Positions 13,713 to 13,714 of a stretch of 13,714 nucleotides of DNA are shown here, one piece after another (position 1 is the stretch's first letter; each line of letters begins with the position of its first letter). The stretch covers positions 1-13,714 of the forward strand of contig JAODGF010000088.1 in assembly GCA_025464645.1 (NCBI GenBank). The letters are read 5' to 3'. The DNA is from Methanosarcinales archaeon. GTDB lineage: Archaea; Halobacteriota; Syntropharchaeia; Alkanophagales; Methanospirareceae. The translations under genes and the position numbers were made by a program. The notes beneath the pieces were generated by a model that saw only the letters and a list, made by a program, of their open reading frames with translations, was not told where the DNA came from and ran no database searches.

Positions 13713-13714
13713 CC

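Overview
The window looks like euryarchaeal chromosomal DNA, most likely from a methanogen or anaerobic alkane/methane oxidiser (ANME or Syntrophoarchaeum-like). The reasons are: an ABCE1/RLI ribosome-recycling ATPase (archaea and eukaryotes only), a tetraether-lipid-synthase-type radical SAM protein, an HdrD-like CCG iron-sulfur protein, a FwdC/GXGXG beta-helix protein, a ferredoxin-inserted MinD ATPase (COG1149 type), and TATA-like boxes 25-30 nt upstream of several start codons with little or no leader. The exact lineage is inference. Nearly all genes lie on the minus strand; the two plus-strand genes (HdrD-like and MinD-like) each start from a short divergent promoter. No gene-free stretch exceeds 300 bases; the longest are 7251-7418 and 9189-9362. 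I saw no rRNA, tRNA, CRISPR array or insertion sequence.

Region 1-3372 (minus) is one tight operon read from about 3400: a SatD-like protein, a small membrane protein of the SatE/DUF3307 C-terminal type, then an aminotransferase, a Gfo/Idh/MocA dehydrogenase and a hexapeptide acetyltransferase (partial). The last three are the WbpE-WbpB-WbpD set that builds UDP-2,3-diacetamido-2,3-dideoxyglucuronate, a surface or N-glycan sugar precursor. Four of the five genes are linked by ATGA or 14-nt overlaps, and the fifth follows after 7 nt. Divergently, 3430-4632 encodes a soluble HdrCB/HdrD-like redox protein, which faces the Tes-like radical SAM gene (4702-6138).

Region 6195-7250 is an accessory, decaying patch: a RelE-type toxin missing a central block, its putative antitoxin, and a pentapeptide-repeat K+ channel whose pore end survives only in another reading frame. 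Region 7419-10516 returns to housekeeping genes: ABCE1, a small HEAT-like protein, and an inositol-monophosphatase/FBPase. The MinD-like ATPase (10561-11436, plus) converges on a bacterial-looking FKBP prolyl isomerase. The right end holds a double zf-TFIIB protein and a GXGXG protein preceded by a 59-residue ORF with its own strong TATA box.

The best candidates for something new are the SatD-SatE pair fused into a nucleotide-sugar operon behind one symmetric TATA box, the out-of-frame relic of a potassium-channel pore beside an internally deleted toxin, and the orphan FwdC-like beta-helix protein with its small partner.
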